From: Pseudomonas moorei
GTDB taxonomy: Bacteria; Pseudomonadota; Gammaproteobacteria; Pseudomonadales; Pseudomonadaceae
NCBI RefSeq assembly: GCF_008801475.1
Contig: NZ_VZPP01000003.1
Coordinates: 434,001-498,000 of the forward strand
Direction of reading: 5' to 3'
DNA: 64,000 bases
Shown: positions 44,584 to 54,730 of the stretch, in pieces
How positions within the stretch are numbered: position 1 is the stretch's first letter
Layout: each line of letters begins with the position of its first letter
Notes under the pieces: generated by a model
What the model was told of the DNA's origin: nothing
The model's database searches: none
Seen by the model: only the letters and a program-made list of their open reading frames with translations
Made by a program: the position numbers and the translations under genes

Positions 44584-45567
44584 ATGGACTTCAAACGCAC
44601 CTTGCTCGCCGCTGCACTCCCCTTCACTGCAACCCTCGCCTTCTCCCTCAGCAGCGCCGCCCATGCGCTGGAAATCAAATTCGCCGACATCCACCCCGCC
44701 GGCTACCCGACCGTAGTGGCCGAGGAGCAACTGGGTAAAACCCTGGTGGCCGACAGTGACGGCAAACTGACCTTCAAGATGTTTTCCGGCGGTGTGCTCG
44801 GCTCGGAAAAGGAAGTGATCGAACAAGCCCAGGTCGGTGCCATCCAGATGGCCCGGGTCAGCCTCGGTATTGTCGGTCCGGTGGTGCCGGACGTGAACGT
44901 GTTCAACATGCCGTTCGTGTTCCGCGACCAGGCGCACATGCGCAAGGTGATCGACGGCGAAGTCGGCGACGAGATCCTCGCCAAAATCACCGACTCCGAA
45001 TTCGGCCTGGTCGCCCTGGCCTGGATGGACGGCGGCACGCGCAACCTCTACACCAAGAAACCGGTGCGCAGCCTGGCAGACCTCAAGGGCATGAAGATCC
45101 GCGTGCAAGGCAACCCGATGTTCATCGACACCATCAATGCCATGGGCGGAAACGGCATTGCCATGGACACCGGTGAGATCTTCAGTGCATTGCAGACCGG
45201 GGTGATCGACGGCGCGGAAAACAACCCGCCGACCCTGCTTGAACACAACCACTACCAGAACGCCAGGTTCTACAGCCTGACCGGGCACCTGATCCTGCCG
45301 GAACCGATCGTGATGTCGAAGATCACCTGGGAAAAACTGACGCCCGAGCAACAGGCACTGGTGAAGAAAACCGCCAAGGCCGCGCAGGCACAGGAACGCA
45401 TCCTGTGGGACGCCAAATCGGCCAGCAGCGAAGAGAAGCTCAAGGCTGCGGGCGTCGAGTTCATCACCGTCGACAAGAAACCTTTCTATGAGGCCACTGC
45501 CTCGATCCGCGAGAAATACGGCGCGCCCTATGCCGACCTGATCAAGCGCATCGAAGCCGTTCAGTAA
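44584..45567 (+). CDS. TRAP transporter solute-binding protein (DctP type)
   Basis: A 327-residue periplasmic protein with signal peptide (MDFKRTLLAAALPF ... AAHA) and the DctP hallmarks LGSEKEVIEQAQVGAIQMAR, LKGMKIRVQGNPM and ETGEIFSALQTGVIDGAENN-like binding loop (Arg in KIRVQ contacts the substrate carboxylate). With DctQ and DctM genes it forms a complete TRAP system; context points to hexuronates as substrate. Confidence 0.93.
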   Translation: MDFKRTLLAAALPFTATLAFSLSSAAHALEIKFADIHPAGYPTVVAEEQLGKTLVADSDGKLTFKMFSGGVLGSEKEVIEQAQVGAIQMARVSLGIVGPVVPDVNVFNMPFVFRDQAHMRKVIDGEVGDEILAKITDSEFGLVALAWMDGGTRNLYTKKPVRSLADLKGMKIRVQGNPMFIDTINAMGGNGIAMDTGEIFSALQTGVIDGAENNPPTLLEHNHYQNARFYSLTGHLILPEPIVMSKITWEKLTPEQQALVKKTAKAAQAQERILWDAKSASSEEKLKAAGVEFITVDKKPFYEATASIREKYGAPYADLIKRIEAVQ

Positions 45568-45647
45568 TCCCTCCCTGCATTCAAGAAAGGCCCGGCGCCA
45601 CTGACAGTGGGTGTCTGTCAGTGCGCGCCCGGTTACGGTGAAACCCG

Positions 45648-46175
45648 ATGAAGAATCTACTGCTGCGCATCAACGACAGGATCTACATGACCTGTATCTG
45701 GGTCGCAGGGCTGTCCGTGCTGGCCATCGCCCTGATCATTCCCTGGGGCGTGTTCGCCCGCTACGTCCTTGGCACCGGTTCCAGCTGGCCGGAGCCCAGC
45801 GCCATTTTGCTGATGATGGTGTTCACCTTCATTGGCGCCGCCGCCAGCTATCGTTCCGGCTCGCACATGGCGGTGGCGATGCTCACTGATCGCATGCCAC
45901 CGAACCTGCGCAAAGCCATGAGCGTGTTTGCCCAATTGCTGATGGCGACCATCAGCCTGTTCATGGCGATCTGGGGGACCAGGCTGTGCCTGTCGACCTG
46001 GAACCAGTTCATGAGCGCCCTGCCGACCCTGCGCGTCGGCATCACTTACATGCCGATCCCGATTGGCGGTTTGCTGACGTTGATCTTTGTGCTGGAAAAA
46101 CTCCTGCTCGGTGACCAGAGCAACCGGCGGGTCGTGCGCTTCGACCTGGTTGAAGAAAACGAAGGGGCTGCCTGA
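45648..46175 (+). CDS. TRAP transporter small permease (DctQ type)
   Basis: A 175-residue inner-membrane protein with four membrane segments and the DctQ motif GVFARYVLGTGSSWPEP near residues 34-50. It connects the binding protein to DctM. Its stop is adjacent to the dctM start with no gap. Confidence 0.92.
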   Translation: MKNLLLRINDRIYMTCIWVAGLSVLAIALIIPWGVFARYVLGTGSSWPEPSAILLMMVFTFIGAAASYRSGSHMAVAMLTDRMPPNLRKAMSVFAQLLMATISLFMAIWGTRLCLSTWNQFMSALPTLRVGITYMPIPIGGLLTLIFVLEKLLLGDQSNRRVVRFDLVEENEGAA

Positions 46176-47456
46176 ATGGACGCATTGATTCTGCTGGGCA
46201 GTTTTATCGCCTTGATCCTGATTGGCATGCCGGTCGCCTACGCCCTGGGGCTTTCGGCCCTGATCGGCGCATGGTGGATCGACATTCCGTTCCAGGCATT
46301 GATGATTCAGGTCGCCGGCGGCGTGAACAAATTCTCCCTGCTGGCGATTCCGTTCTTCGTCCTGGCGGGCGCGATCATGGCCGAGGGTGGCATGTCCCGG
46401 CGGCTGGTGGCGTTTGCCGGGGTGCTGGTGGGGTTTGTCCGTGGCGGACTGTCGCTGGTCAACATCATGGCCTCGACCTTCTTCGGCGCGATCTCCGGCT
46501 CTTCAGTCGCGGACACCGCCTCGGTCGGCTCGGTGTTGATCCCGGAGATGGAGCGTCGCGGCTATCCACGGGAGTTCGCCACGGCGGTCACCGTCAGCGG
46601 CTCGGTGCAAGCACTGTTGACCCCGCCGAGCCACAACTCGGTGCTCTATTCGCTGGCCGCGGGCGGCACCGTGTCGATTGCCTCGCTGTTCATGGCCGGC
46701 GTGGTGCCCGGCCTGCTGATGAGCGCGTGCCTGATGGTGCTGTGCCTGATTTTCGCCAAGAAGCGCGACTACCCCAAGGGTGAAGTCATTCCGATGCGCG
46801 AAGCGCTGAAGATCTGCGGTGAAGCGCTGTGGGGCCTGATGGCCATGGTGATCATTCTCGGCGGGATTCTTTCGGGGATTTTCACCGCCACCGAGTCGGC
46901 GGCGATTGCGGTGCTGTGGTCTTTCTTCGTGACCATGTTCATCTACCGCGACTACAAGTGGAGCGAACTGCCGAAACTGATGCACCGCACGGTGCGGACG
47001 ATTTCGATCGTGATGATCCTGATCGGCTTCGCCGCGAGCTTCGGCTACATCATGACGCTGATGCAGATCCCGGCGAAGATCACCACGATGTTCCTCACGC
47101 TTTCGGACAACCGTTACGTGATCCTGATGTGCATCAACGTCATGCTGTTGTTGCTCGGCACCGTGATGGACATGGCGCCGCTGATCCTGATCCTCACGCC
47201 GATCCTGATGCCGGTGATTGTGGGCATTGGCGTGGACCCGGTGCAGTTCGGCATGATCATGCTGGTCAACCTGGGCATCGGCTTGATCACGCCGCCCGTG
47301 GGCGCGGTACTCTTTGTGGGGTCGGCCGTGGGCAAGGTCAGTATCGAATCAACCGTCAAAGCCCTGTTGCCGTTCTACGGCGTGCTGTTCCTGGTGCTGA
47401 TCGCCGTGACGTACATTCCCGCGCTGTCACTGTGGTTGCCGCATCTGGTGCTGTAA
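46176..47456 (+). CDS. TRAP transporter large permease (DctM type)
   Basis: A 426-residue membrane protein with about 12 hydrophobic segments and the sequence patterns of DctM: IPFFVLAGAIMAEGGMSRRL, GAISGSSVADTASVGS and GLITPPVGAVLFV. Sodium-driven translocation subunit of the TRAP system. ATG follows the dctQ TGA directly. Confidence 0.94.
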   Translation: MDALILLGSFIALILIGMPVAYALGLSALIGAWWIDIPFQALMIQVAGGVNKFSLLAIPFFVLAGAIMAEGGMSRRLVAFAGVLVGFVRGGLSLVNIMASTFFGAISGSSVADTASVGSVLIPEMERRGYPREFATAVTVSGSVQALLTPPSHNSVLYSLAAGGTVSIASLFMAGVVPGLLMSACLMVLCLIFAKKRDYPKGEVIPMREALKICGEALWGLMAMVIILGGILSGIFTATESAAIAVLWSFFVTMFIYRDYKWSELPKLMHRTVRTISIVMILIGFAASFGYIMTLMQIPAKITTMFLTLSDNRYVILMCINVMLLLLGTVMDMAPLILILTPILMPVIVGIGVDPVQFGMIMLVNLGIGLITPPVGAVLFVGSAVGKVSIESTVKALLPFYGVLFLVLIAVTYIPALSLWLPHLVL

Positions 47457-47475
47457 CCAGGACTCGCAAACGCAT

Positions 47476-47505
47476 TGTGGCGAGGGAGTTTGCTCCCTCG
47501 CCACA
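47476..47505 (+). repeat. 13-bp REP-like hairpin between dctM and epimerase
   Basis: TGTGGCGAGGGAG-TTTG-CTCCCTCGCCACA is a perfect stem with a four-base loop and no T-run. It belongs to the same class as the pair at 35967-36105, and may stabilise or attenuate the transcript before the last gene. Confidence 0.85.
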
Positions 47506-47532
47506 TCAGCTCATCAACCTGCAGAGAAGGCC

Positions 47533-48402
47533 ATGACGTTAGCAACCCTCGAACTCGAAGACGAACTCACCCGCCTCACCCTCGCCCCTGAATTGGGCGG
47601 GAGCATCGTCAACTGGACCGTGCGCGATACTGGCCAGCCCTTGCTGCGCCATGCCGACGCCCACGCTCTGAACACCGGTCTGCCCGGCAAACTCGGCTGC
47701 TTTCCGTTGGTGCCATGGTCAAACCGCATCGCCGAGGGCGGTTTCGATTGCCCGGATGGCTGGCAGTCGCTGACACCCAACAGCCTCACCGATCCCCTGC
47801 CGATTCATGGCAGCGCCTGGCAGCAGCCGTGGCAAGTCATCGTTCACACGCCCAATGAAGCGGTCTTGCAACTCGACAGCAGCACACCCTTCGCCTATCA
47901 CGCGCGCCAGCGTTTCCATTTGGGCGAAGGCAAGCTGAGCATCGAACTGAGCGTCACCCACCTGGCCGAACGCGCGGCCTGGCATGGCCTGGGGTTACAC
48001 CCGTACTTGCCGCGAACCGCGAATACCCGATTGCAGGCACCAGCTCATCAGGTGTGGTTTTGCGACGCGACAAAACTGCCGACACAGCTTGGCGAACTGC
48101 CGGCCGAATGGGATTTCCAGCACCCCAGGGCGTTGCCGGAAACCCTGGTCGACAACGGCTTCTGCGAATGGGACGGCCATTGCCTGATTCAGCAACCGGA
48201 CCTGGGCTATGAACTGCAATGCCAGGCCAGCGGCAGCGATTACTACCTGCTCTACTGCCCCGTGGGCCTGGATTTTTTCTGTATCGAACCGGTCAGCCAC
48301 CCGGTCAACGCTCACCATTTGCCCGGTCGACCGGGCCTGCGTTTACTCGAACAAGGACAATCCACCGACCTCGGTTTCACCCTGCACTATCGAGCGCTCT
48401 GA
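47533..48402 (+). CDS. aldose 1-epimerase family protein
   Basis: A 289-residue mutarotase-fold protein with LGGSIVNWTVRDT near the start, CFPLVPWSNRIAEGGF, catalytic His in HGSAW (~90s) and WHGLGLHPYLPR, and Glu in CIEPVSHPVNAHH. It likely converts alpha and beta anomers of the uronate before Udh. GAGAAGG precedes ATG 47533. Its 3' end overlaps the converging kinase gene by 16 bases. Confidence 0.9.
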   Translation: MTLATLELEDELTRLTLAPELGGSIVNWTVRDTGQPLLRHADAHALNTGLPGKLGCFPLVPWSNRIAEGGFDCPDGWQSLTPNSLTDPLPIHGSAWQQPWQVIVHTPNEAVLQLDSSTPFAYHARQRFHLGEGKLSIELSVTHLAERAAWHGLGLHPYLPRTANTRLQAPAHQVWFCDATKLPTQLGELPAEWDFQHPRALPETLVDNGFCEWDGHCLIQQPDLGYELQCQASGSDYYLLYCPVGLDFFCIEPVSHPVNAHHLPGRPGLRLLEQGQSTDLGFTLHYRAL

Positions 48403-50126
48403 CCCAGCAGTTGACTCAACACCGCACGCAGCTTGCCGGGCTTCACCGGTTTGTTGAGCAACGGCGCGTCCAGGCGTTGCAACGCACGCCGACACTGGTC
48501 GGTGCGGTCGGCCGTGATGATCACTGCGGGGATGGTTTGATGAAAATGTTCGCGCAGATGCCGGACCACATCACAACCGACCACCGCGTGATCGAGGTGA
48601 TAGTCCGCCAGGATCAGTTCCGGTGCCTGCCCGCGCAAGGCCGAGAGGGCCGAGGCTTCGTCGGTGGCGGTGACCACGTCGCAGCCCCACTGCCCGAGCA
48701 ACGCGCTCATGCTTTGCAGAATGCTCACTTCATTGTCGAGCACCAGCAAACGCCGTCCCGGCAGCGGATTGCCTGTCCCGGGCTGCGGCGCGGCCAGGCT
48801 GACAGGCAACGGCATCTCGGCGCAGATCGGCACATCGATGCTGAACATCGAGCCGCGCCCCGGCAGCGAATGCACGCCGATTTTGTAGCCGAGGATCTTG
48901 GCGATGCGCTCGACGATGGCCAGCCCCAGACCCACCCCCTTGCGGTCGGCGGCGCGTCCGACGTCCAACTGGTTGAACTCGAGGAAAATCGAATCGAGCC
49001 GATCCGCGGCGATACCGCGCCCGGTGTCCCAGACCTCCACGCGCAACATCTCACCCCGGCGCCTGGCCCCCAGCAGGATGCTGCCTTCATCGGTATAGCG
49101 GCAGGCGTTGCTGAGGAAGTTGCGCAGGATCCGCGTCATCAGGCGCAAGTCGGTACTGACGGCGTACTGGCCCATGTGCACGCGCAGATTCAATCCCGCC
49201 GCCTCGGCGACCGACTGAAACTCCGACACCAGCGGCCCGAGCAATTCGTCGAGGCGGTAGACGGCGACGTCGGGCTTGACCGCCGCCTGATCGAGCCGGG
49301 AAATGTCGAGCAAATCCGTCAGCAGGTCTTCGGCGCCTTCCAGTGCCTGGTGCGTGCGTTCGACCAGCACCTGCTCGACTGCCGGCAGCTTGCGCTCGCG
49401 CAGGGTCGAGATCAGCAAGCGCGCGGCGTTCAACGGTTGCAGCAAGTCATGACTGGCGGCGGCGAGGTATTTGTCCTTGCTGCGATTGGCCGCCTCGGCG
49501 GCATCACGGGCATCGCGCAACGCCTGGGCGATCTGCTGACGCTGGGTGATCTGCTGCTGCAGGTTGCGGTTGGCTTCCAGCAGTTCATCAGTGCGCGTGG
49601 TAACCCGTTGTTCCAGTTCGTCATTGAGTTGTTGCAGGCGCTGCTGGGCCAGTTTGCGCTCGGTGATGTCGGCGACAAAACCTTCCACCAGTCCTTCCTG
49701 ATCGGGCTTGAGCAGCAGGTTCATGAGCACATCGAGATGGCTGCCGTCCTTGCGCCGCAAGCGGGTTTCGTAACCGTGCAGGCTGCGTTGTTGCCTGAGG
49801 ATTTCACCGATGGTTTCCAGCTCCGACACGCCGCCGGCAAACAGGTGGCTGGCCAGATCGGTCAGGGAAAACAGCACCTCCTGGGGGTCCTCATAACCGA
49901 GCATGTGCGCCAGTGCCGGGTTGGCCGCGCGCATGCCGTCTTGCAGGCTGGCCTGGAAAATCCCGTGGACTGCGTTTTCGAACAACCATTTGTAGCGGTT
50001 GCGCTCGGCCTCCAGCTCGTCCAGCCGTGCGGCCAGCTCCGGGTAATGGCTCTTGCGCGCCGAATGGTTGCCTAACCCCAGCAGCCCGGCCAGCGCCCGT
50101 TGTTGCTCGTCAGAGGGCTTCGCCAT
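48387..50126 (-). CDS. PAS-type hybrid sensor histidine kinase/response regulator (ErcS'-like)
   Basis: A 579-residue cytoplasmic kinase. It has an N-terminal coiled region, a PAS domain (~40-160), a coiled coil (~165-215), HisKA with AAASHDLLQPL (His ~225) and a HATPase domain (NFLSNACRYT, DTGRGI, GVGLGLAI). A C-terminal receiver follows, with phospho-Asp in ADYHLD (~510) and Lys in LNKPVKP. No membrane segments. It lies after ercA with 17 bases overlap, and by position resembles ErcS' of the P. aeruginosa ethanol-oxidation network. ATG 50126 follows GAGG; 50144 is an alternative. Confidence 0.88.
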   Translation of the reverse strand: MAKPSDEQQRALAGLLGLGNHSARKSHYPELAARLDELEAERNRYKWLFENAVHGIFQASLQDGMRAANPALAHMLGYEDPQEVLFSLTDLASHLFAGGVSELETIGEILRQQRSLHGYETRLRRKDGSHLDVLMNLLLKPDQEGLVEGFVADITERKLAQQRLQQLNDELEQRVTTRTDELLEANRNLQQQITQRQQIAQALRDARDAAEAANRSKDKYLAAASHDLLQPLNAARLLISTLRERKLPAVEQVLVERTHQALEGAEDLLTDLLDISRLDQAAVKPDVAVYRLDELLGPLVSEFQSVAEAAGLNLRVHMGQYAVSTDLRLMTRILRNFLSNACRYTDEGSILLGARRRGEMLRVEVWDTGRGIAADRLDSIFLEFNQLDVGRAADRKGVGLGLAIVERIAKILGYKIGVHSLPGRGSMFSIDVPICAEMPLPVSLAAPQPGTGNPLPGRRLLVLDNEVSILQSMSALLGQWGCDVVTATDEASALSALRGQAPELILADYHLDHAVVGCDVVRHLREHFHQTIPAVIITADRTDQCRRALQRLDAPLLNKPVKPGKLRAVLSQLLGQSAR

Positions 50127-51273
50127 ACACGACCTCGACATCACGCTGACTGGATTCGCGCGGGTTGGTCAGGATGCACGGATCGTCCATCGCGTGCTGC
50201 GACAGGAACGGAATGTCCGCGGTGCTGACCCCGTGCAAACCGAGGGTTTCGTGGAAACCGATGGCGTGTTTCAGCGCGATCAGGTGCTCCACCAGCCGCC
50301 CGCAGATCTGCCGGTGGTTGAGGCCACGGCAGTCGATGCCAAAGGTCTCGGCAATCACCTTGAAACGGTCCGGCGCCGAGTTGTAGTTGAAGGCGACCAC
50401 GTGCTCCACCAGCACCGCGTTGCACAAGCCGTGAGGCAGATCGAGAAAACCGCCCAGGCTGTGGGACATGGCATGCACCGCGCCCAGGATCGCATTGGAA
50501 AACGCCAGCCCGGCCTGCATGCTGCCCAGCATGATTTTCTCGCGCAGCGCGATGTCCGTCGGGTTGGCGATCATTTGCACCAGGTTGCCATTGATCAGGC
50601 GCATGGCCTCCAGCGCATGGGGATCGGTCAAGGGCCCGTGCCCGGTGGACACGAAGGCTTCGATGGCATGCACCAGCGCGTCGATGCCGGTACAGGCCGA
50701 CAGGAACGGGTCCATGCTCAGGGTGGTTTCCGGGTCGATCAGCGAAACGTCCGGCACCACGGCCTTGCTGACGATGGAGAACTTCATGCGCTCCTGTTGA
50801 TTGGAGATGATCACGAATTGCGAAACGTCCGCCGAGGTGCCGGCGGTGGTCGGAATCAGGATCAGCGGCGGGCTGGGCACACGGATGGTGTCCACGCCCT
50901 CGAACTCGAGAATGCTGCGACCGTGGGCGACGACAATGCCGATGCCCTTGCCACAGTCCATCGGGCTGCCACCGCCAACGGCAACGATCACATCGCAATG
51001 GTTTTCCCGGTACAGCTCGGCACCGAGCATCACTTCTTCGACGCGCGGGTTGGGCGATACGGCGCTGTACAGGCAGTATTCGATGCCCAGGGCTTGCAGG
51101 CTGGCCTCGACATCGGCCACCCAACCGGCGGCAATCACCCCGGGATCGCTGACCACCAGGACCTTGCGCGCGCCAAAGGTCTTGGCGTAGTTGCCGACGT
51201 TGTGCCGGCAACCGGCACCGAAGATGATTTCAGGCGAAACGAATTTACGCAGCTGGCTGAGACTCTGGCTCAT
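50110..51273 (-). CDS. ercA: iron-containing alcohol dehydrogenase, ErcA-like
   Basis: A 387-residue group III ADH with the NAD loop GGGSPMDCGKG (~99-109), the conserved PTTAGTSADVS (~140-150) and iron ligands in GIDALVHAIE, HAMSHSLGGFLDLPHG. In P. aeruginosa ErcA is required for expression of the PQQ ethanol oxidation system, perhaps acting as a sensor rather than a catabolic enzyme. ATG 51273. Its overlap with the kinase gene supports a shared signalling role. Confidence 0.88.
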   Translation of the reverse strand: MSQSLSQLRKFVSPEIIFGAGCRHNVGNYAKTFGARKVLVVSDPGVIAAGWVADVEASLQALGIEYCLYSAVSPNPRVEEVMLGAELYRENHCDVIVAVGGGSPMDCGKGIGIVVAHGRSILEFEGVDTIRVPSPPLILIPTTAGTSADVSQFVIISNQQERMKFSIVSKAVVPDVSLIDPETTLSMDPFLSACTGIDALVHAIEAFVSTGHGPLTDPHALEAMRLINGNLVQMIANPTDIALREKIMLGSMQAGLAFSNAILGAVHAMSHSLGGFLDLPHGLCNAVLVEHVVAFNYNSAPDRFKVIAETFGIDCRGLNHRQICGRLVEHLIALKHAIGFHETLGLHGVSTADIPFLSQHAMDDPCILTNPRESSQRDVEVVYGEAL

Positions 51274-51415
51274 TGGAAAGCCTGTTTTTATTGTTTTGGA
51301 AGGTAGCGATCACACTAAAGCATCCGGCTGCGAATGCAATCAGACCAATGGCTGGGTTCACTACAGATCCTGAAGGGGATTCGGTGTGTACCTGGATTGT
51401 CGCGTCAACCAATGC

Positions 51416-51506
51416 CCCCTGTAGGACCGAGCCTGCTCGCGATGGAGTGTCAGTCGCCGCGCCTTTTACTGATGCACCATCGCGAGCAGGCTCGCTCCTA
51501 CAGGGG
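51416..51506. repeat. REPIN
   Basis: Arms CCCCTGTAGGACCGAGCCTG and complement, near-perfect over 30 bases (single deviation at GACC), enclosing about 32 bases, between ercA start and pqqE end. Confidence 0.88.
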
Positions 51507-51520
51507 ATGTGTGTGTTCAA

Positions 51521-52663
51521 TCAGCCACGGTAGATCAGCCTCGACGCTTTTTCGTTGCGCAACGTCAGGTGTTCCATGCCCAGCCCCGGTGCCTCGGCCT
51601 CCTCCCGCGCCTTGAGGATGACCCCGTGATGGGGCGACTTGCTGCACACCGGGTCGGCATTGGCGGCGTCTCCGGTGAGCATGAAGGCCTGGCAACGACA
51701 GCCGCCCAGGTCCTTGTGCTTTTCATCGCAGGAGCGGCATGGCTCCTTCATCCAGTCATCGCCGCGAAAACGGTTGAAGCCGAACGAGTGGTTCCAGATG
51801 TGCTCGATGCTGTGTTCGCGCACGTTGGGAAACGGCACCGGCAATTGCCGGGCACTGTGACAAGGCAAGGCCGTGCCGTCCGGGGTGATGTCGAGAAACA
51901 GGTTGGCCCAGCCGTTCATGCAGGTCTTGGGCCGTTCTTCGTAATAGTCCGGGGTGACGAAGATCAGTTTGCACGGGTGCCCCTGGGCCTCAAGACGTTC
52001 GCGATACTCGTTGGTAATACGCTCGGCTCGCTGCAATTGCGCGCGCGTCGGCAACAGCCCGACGCGGTTGAGCTCGGCCCAGCCATAGAACTGGCACGTG
52101 GCCAATTCGACGAAATCTGCTTCCAGTTCCAGGCACAGGTCGATGATTTGCTCGATGCGGTCGATGTTGTGCCGATGGGTGACGAAGTTCAGCACCATCG
52201 GATAGCCCTGGGCTTTCACCGCACGGGCCATGGCCAGTTTCTGCGCGAAGGCCTTGCGTGAACCGGCGAGCAGGTTGTTCACCGCTTCGTCGGCGGCCTG
52301 GAAGCTGATCTGGATGTGATCGAGCCCGGCGACTTTGAAGTCGCGCACTTTCTGCTCGGTCAGGCCAATGCCCGAGGTGATCAGGTTGGTGTAGTACCCC
52401 ATGTCCCGGGCGGCCTTGATCAGCTCGGCCAGGTCCTGGCGAACCAGGGGCTCGCCACCGGAAAAACCCAATTGCGCGGCGCCCATCTCACGCGCCTCGC
52501 GGAACACCCGAATCCATTCGTCGGTGCTCAACTCTTCGCCCTGCCCGGCAAAATCCAGTGGATTGGAGCAATAGGGGCATTGCAAGGGACAGCGATACGT
52601 CAGCTCCGCCAGCAGCCACAGCGGCGGCCCCGGCAGCGCGTCACTCGATCCAGAATTGCGCAT
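51521..52663 (-). CDS. pqqE: PQQ biosynthesis radical SAM enzyme PqqE
   Basis: Forms the carbon-carbon bond between Glu and Tyr of PqqA with PqqD as chaperone. The 380 residues show the radical SAM cluster [11 protein letters not shown] (~25-35), [10 protein letters not shown], and C-terminal SPASM-type cysteines ([36 protein letters not shown]). ATG 52663 follows GGAGG and lies within the end of pqqD (23-base overlap). Confidence 0.97.
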   Translation of the reverse strand: MRNSGSSDALPGPPLWLLAELTYRCPLQCPYCSNPLDFAGQGEELSTDEWIRVFREAREMGAAQLGFSGGEPLVRQDLAELIKAARDMGYYTNLITSGIGLTEQKVRDFKVAGLDHIQISFQAADEAVNNLLAGSRKAFAQKLAMARAVKAQGYPMVLNFVTHRHNIDRIEQIIDLCLELEADFVELATCQFYGWAELNRVGLLPTRAQLQRAERITNEYRERLEAQGHPCKLIFVTPDYYEERPKTCMNGWANLFLDITPDGTALPCHSARQLPVPFPNVREHSIEHIWNHSFGFNRFRGDDWMKEPCRSCDEKHKDLGGCRCQAFMLTGDAANADPVCSKSPHHGVILKAREEAEAPGLGMEHLTLRNEKASRLIYRG

Positions 52664-52913
52664 GGGCCACCTCCAGAAACGCCAACACATCCTCATCGAT
52701 CCCCGGCACACCGGGGAAACTCTCGGTCAAGTGATCAATGATCGCCGCCACGCTGCGCTGGCCGTCCACCCGTTCAAGGATGAGCCCGGCACTGGCGTTG
52801 AGCTTGATCATGCCTTCGGGGTACAGCAGCACGTGACAGCCTTGGCGGGGCTCCCATTGCAGGCGAAAACCCCGGCGCAGGGCCAGTGCCTGGTCGCGAC
52901 CGATCGGGCTCAC
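52641..52913 (-). CDS. pqqD: PqqA-binding chaperone PqqD
   Basis: A 90-residue peptide chaperone with [21 protein letters not shown] and [15 protein letters not shown], the classic PqqD pattern. It presents PqqA to PqqE. The start overlaps the pqqC stop by four bases, and the stop overlaps pqqE; translation is coupled throughout. Confidence 0.95.
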   Translation of the reverse strand: MSPIGRDQALALRRGFRLQWEPRQGCHVLLYPEGMIKLNASAGLILERVDGQRSVAAIIDHLTESFPGVPGIDEDVLAFLEVAHAQFWIE

Positions 52914-53662
52914 AGGGCAATCCCCCGGTGCCAGACGTTGTCGCGGGTCACCGTGTGGTACGGCGGGCGTTCCAGTTCATAGGCCATGCTCATGGCATCG
53001 AGCATGCTCCACAGCACATCGAGCTTGAACTGCAGGATGTCCAGCATGCGCCGCTGCGCCTCGGCGGTGGTGTAATACGCCAGGGTGATGCGCAACCCGT
53101 GCTCGACATCGCGTCGGGCCTGACTCAGGCGGGTACGGAAATAGTCGTAGCCGGCGACGTCGATCCACGGGTAATGCGTGGGCCAGGCGTCGAGCCGCGA
53201 TTGATGGATCTGTGGTGCGAACAGTTCGGTCAGCGAGCTGCTCGCCGCCTCCTGCCAGCAGGCACGGCGGGCGAAATTGACGTAGGCGTCCACGGCAAAT
53301 CGCACCCCGGGCAACACCAGCTCCTGGGACAGAATCCGTTCACGCTCAAGCCCCACGGCCTCACCCAGGCGCAACCAGGCTTCGATGCCGCCCTCGCTGC
53401 CGGGTGCGCCGTCATGATCGAGAATCCGTTGCAGCCATTCCCGACGCACCTCGCGGTCAGGGCAGTTGGCCAGAATCGCCGCGTCCTTCAACGGGATGTT
53501 CACCTGGTAGTAAAAGCGATTGGCGACCCAACCCTGAATCTGCTCACGACTGGCACGCCCGGCGTACATGGCTTGGTGGAATGGGTGGTGGATGTGGTAG
53601 TAGGCACCCTTGGCACGCAGGGCGGTTTCGAATTCGGTGGGGGTCAGCGGTCTGTCTGTCAT
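52910..53662 (-). CDS. pqqC: pyrroloquinoline-quinone synthase PqqC
   Basis: Cofactor-free oxidase that carries out the last ring closure and oxidation to PQQ. Exactly 250 residues, the usual length, with [47 protein letters not shown] and [16 protein letters not shown] 53662 gives MTDRPLTP; the open frame further upstream reads into a REPIN and is not coding. Confidence 0.97.
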   Translation of the reverse strand: MTDRPLTPTEFETALRAKGAYYHIHHPFHQAMYAGRASREQIQGWVANRFYYQVNIPLKDAAILANCPDREVRREWLQRILDHDGAPGSEGGIEAWLRLGEAVGLERERILSQELVLPGVRFAVDAYVNFARRACWQEAASSSLTELFAPQIHQSRLDAWPTHYPWIDVAGYDYFRTRLSQARRDVEHGLRITLAYYTTAEAQRRMLDILQFKLDVLWSMLDAMSMAYELERPPYHTVTRDNVWHRGIAL

Positions 53663-53701
53663 TTTATTATCCTTGGCGTTCTGCGGTGCCCGGACCGCCC
53701 T

Positions 53702-53779
53702 CATCGCGAGCAGGCTCGCTCCCACAGGAATTCGCATTCCAAATGTGAGAGCGAGCTTGCTCCGGGCGGCGTTCCGACG
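53702..53779. repeat. REPIN inside the pqq operon
   Basis: CATCGCGAGCAGGCTCGCTC and an inverted, diverged copy (GAGAGCGAGCTTGCTCCGGG) lie between pqqB and pqqC, an unusual intra-operon position. Confidence 0.8.
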
Positions 53780-53792
53780 AAGGGGCCGTCGG

Positions 53793-54707
53793 CTACAGCT
53801 CGATACTCATGCCGTCATACGCCACTTCGATGCCCCGCCGTTCCAGCAGCGCCCGTTCGGCCGAGTCTTCATCGAGGATCGGATTGGTGTTGTTAATGTG
53901 GATCAGCACCTTGCGCTGACGGGGGAAACCTTCCAGCACTTCGAGCATGCCGCCGGGCCCGCTTTGCGGCAGATGCCCCATCTCGCTGCCCAGGCTCTGG
54001 CCGACTTCACACACGCGCATTTCATCGTCGCGCCACAGGGTGCCGTCGAGCAGCAGGCAATCGGCGCGTTGCATCCAGCCCAATACTTCGTCATCGATTT
54101 GCCCCAGGCCTGGCGCGTAGAACAACGACGCGCCACTGCGCAGGTCTTCAATGAACAGGCCAATGGTGTCGCCTGGCTGTGGGTTGCCGCGATTGGGCGA
54201 GTACGGCGGTGCGTTGCTCACCAAAGGAATCGCCCGAAACTGCAAATGCCCGCAGGCCTTGATGCTGAAGGGCTGGCGATCCAGACCCAGTGGTTGCCAC
54301 TGCAACCCGCCGTTCCAGTGCGCAAGCATGTTGAACAACGGGAAGCCCGTGCTCAGGTCCTGATGGACCCGTTCGGTGCACCAGACGTCATGCGGGCAGC
54401 CCTCACGCAGGCTCAGCAGGCCGGTGCAGTGGTCGATCTGGCTGTCCATCAGCACCACGCCCGCGACGGCAGTATCCCGCAGACGGCGGGCCGGTTGCAG
54501 CGGCGCAAAACTCTCGAGTTGCGCACGGATGTCCGGTGAAGCATTGCACAGCACCCACGCCACGCCGTCGTCGCTCAGGGCAATCGACGACTGGGTGCGC
54601 CGTTGCGCGCGCAGGCTGCCATTGCGCAGACCGGCGCATTGCCGGCAGTTGCAGTTCCATTGCGGAAAACCACCGCCGGCGGCGGAACCGAGAACGCGGA
54701 TGTGCAT
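53793..54707 (-). CDS. pqqB: PQQ biosynthesis protein PqqB
   Basis: A 304-residue metallo-beta-lactamase-fold protein, [21 protein letters not shown] at the N-terminus and the zinc region [17 protein letters not shown]; it is proposed to hydroxylate the PqqA-derived intermediate. ATG 54707 is used (an upstream open frame lacks a start site). It follows pqqA after a hairpin. Confidence 0.97.
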   Translation of the reverse strand: MHIRVLGSAAGGGFPQWNCNCRQCAGLRNGSLRAQRRTQSSIALSDDGVAWVLCNASPDIRAQLESFAPLQPARRLRDTAVAGVVLMDSQIDHCTGLLSLREGCPHDVWCTERVHQDLSTGFPLFNMLAHWNGGLQWQPLGLDRQPFSIKACGHLQFRAIPLVSNAPPYSPNRGNPQPGDTIGLFIEDLRSGASLFYAPGLGQIDDEVLGWMQRADCLLLDGTLWRDDEMRVCEVGQSLGSEMGHLPQSGPGGMLEVLEGFPRQRKVLIHINNTNPILDEDSAERALLERRGIEVAYDGMSIEL

Positions 54708-54730
54708 GGGCAATGCTCCCAAAAGGCAGG

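Noticed and set aside
47476..47505. Intrinsic terminator after dctM
   Set aside because: The stem is perfect but lacks a T-run and belongs to the REP class seen elsewhere, so it is listed as a repeat.
48219..50075. A 618-codon plus-strand frame opposite the hybrid kinase
   Set aside because: Antisense to a gene with clear HisKA, ATPase and receiver motifs; no recognisable domains of its own.
53663..53737. 25-residue N-terminal extension of PqqC
   Set aside because: It is translated REPIN sequence; PqqC of 250 residues is the family length.
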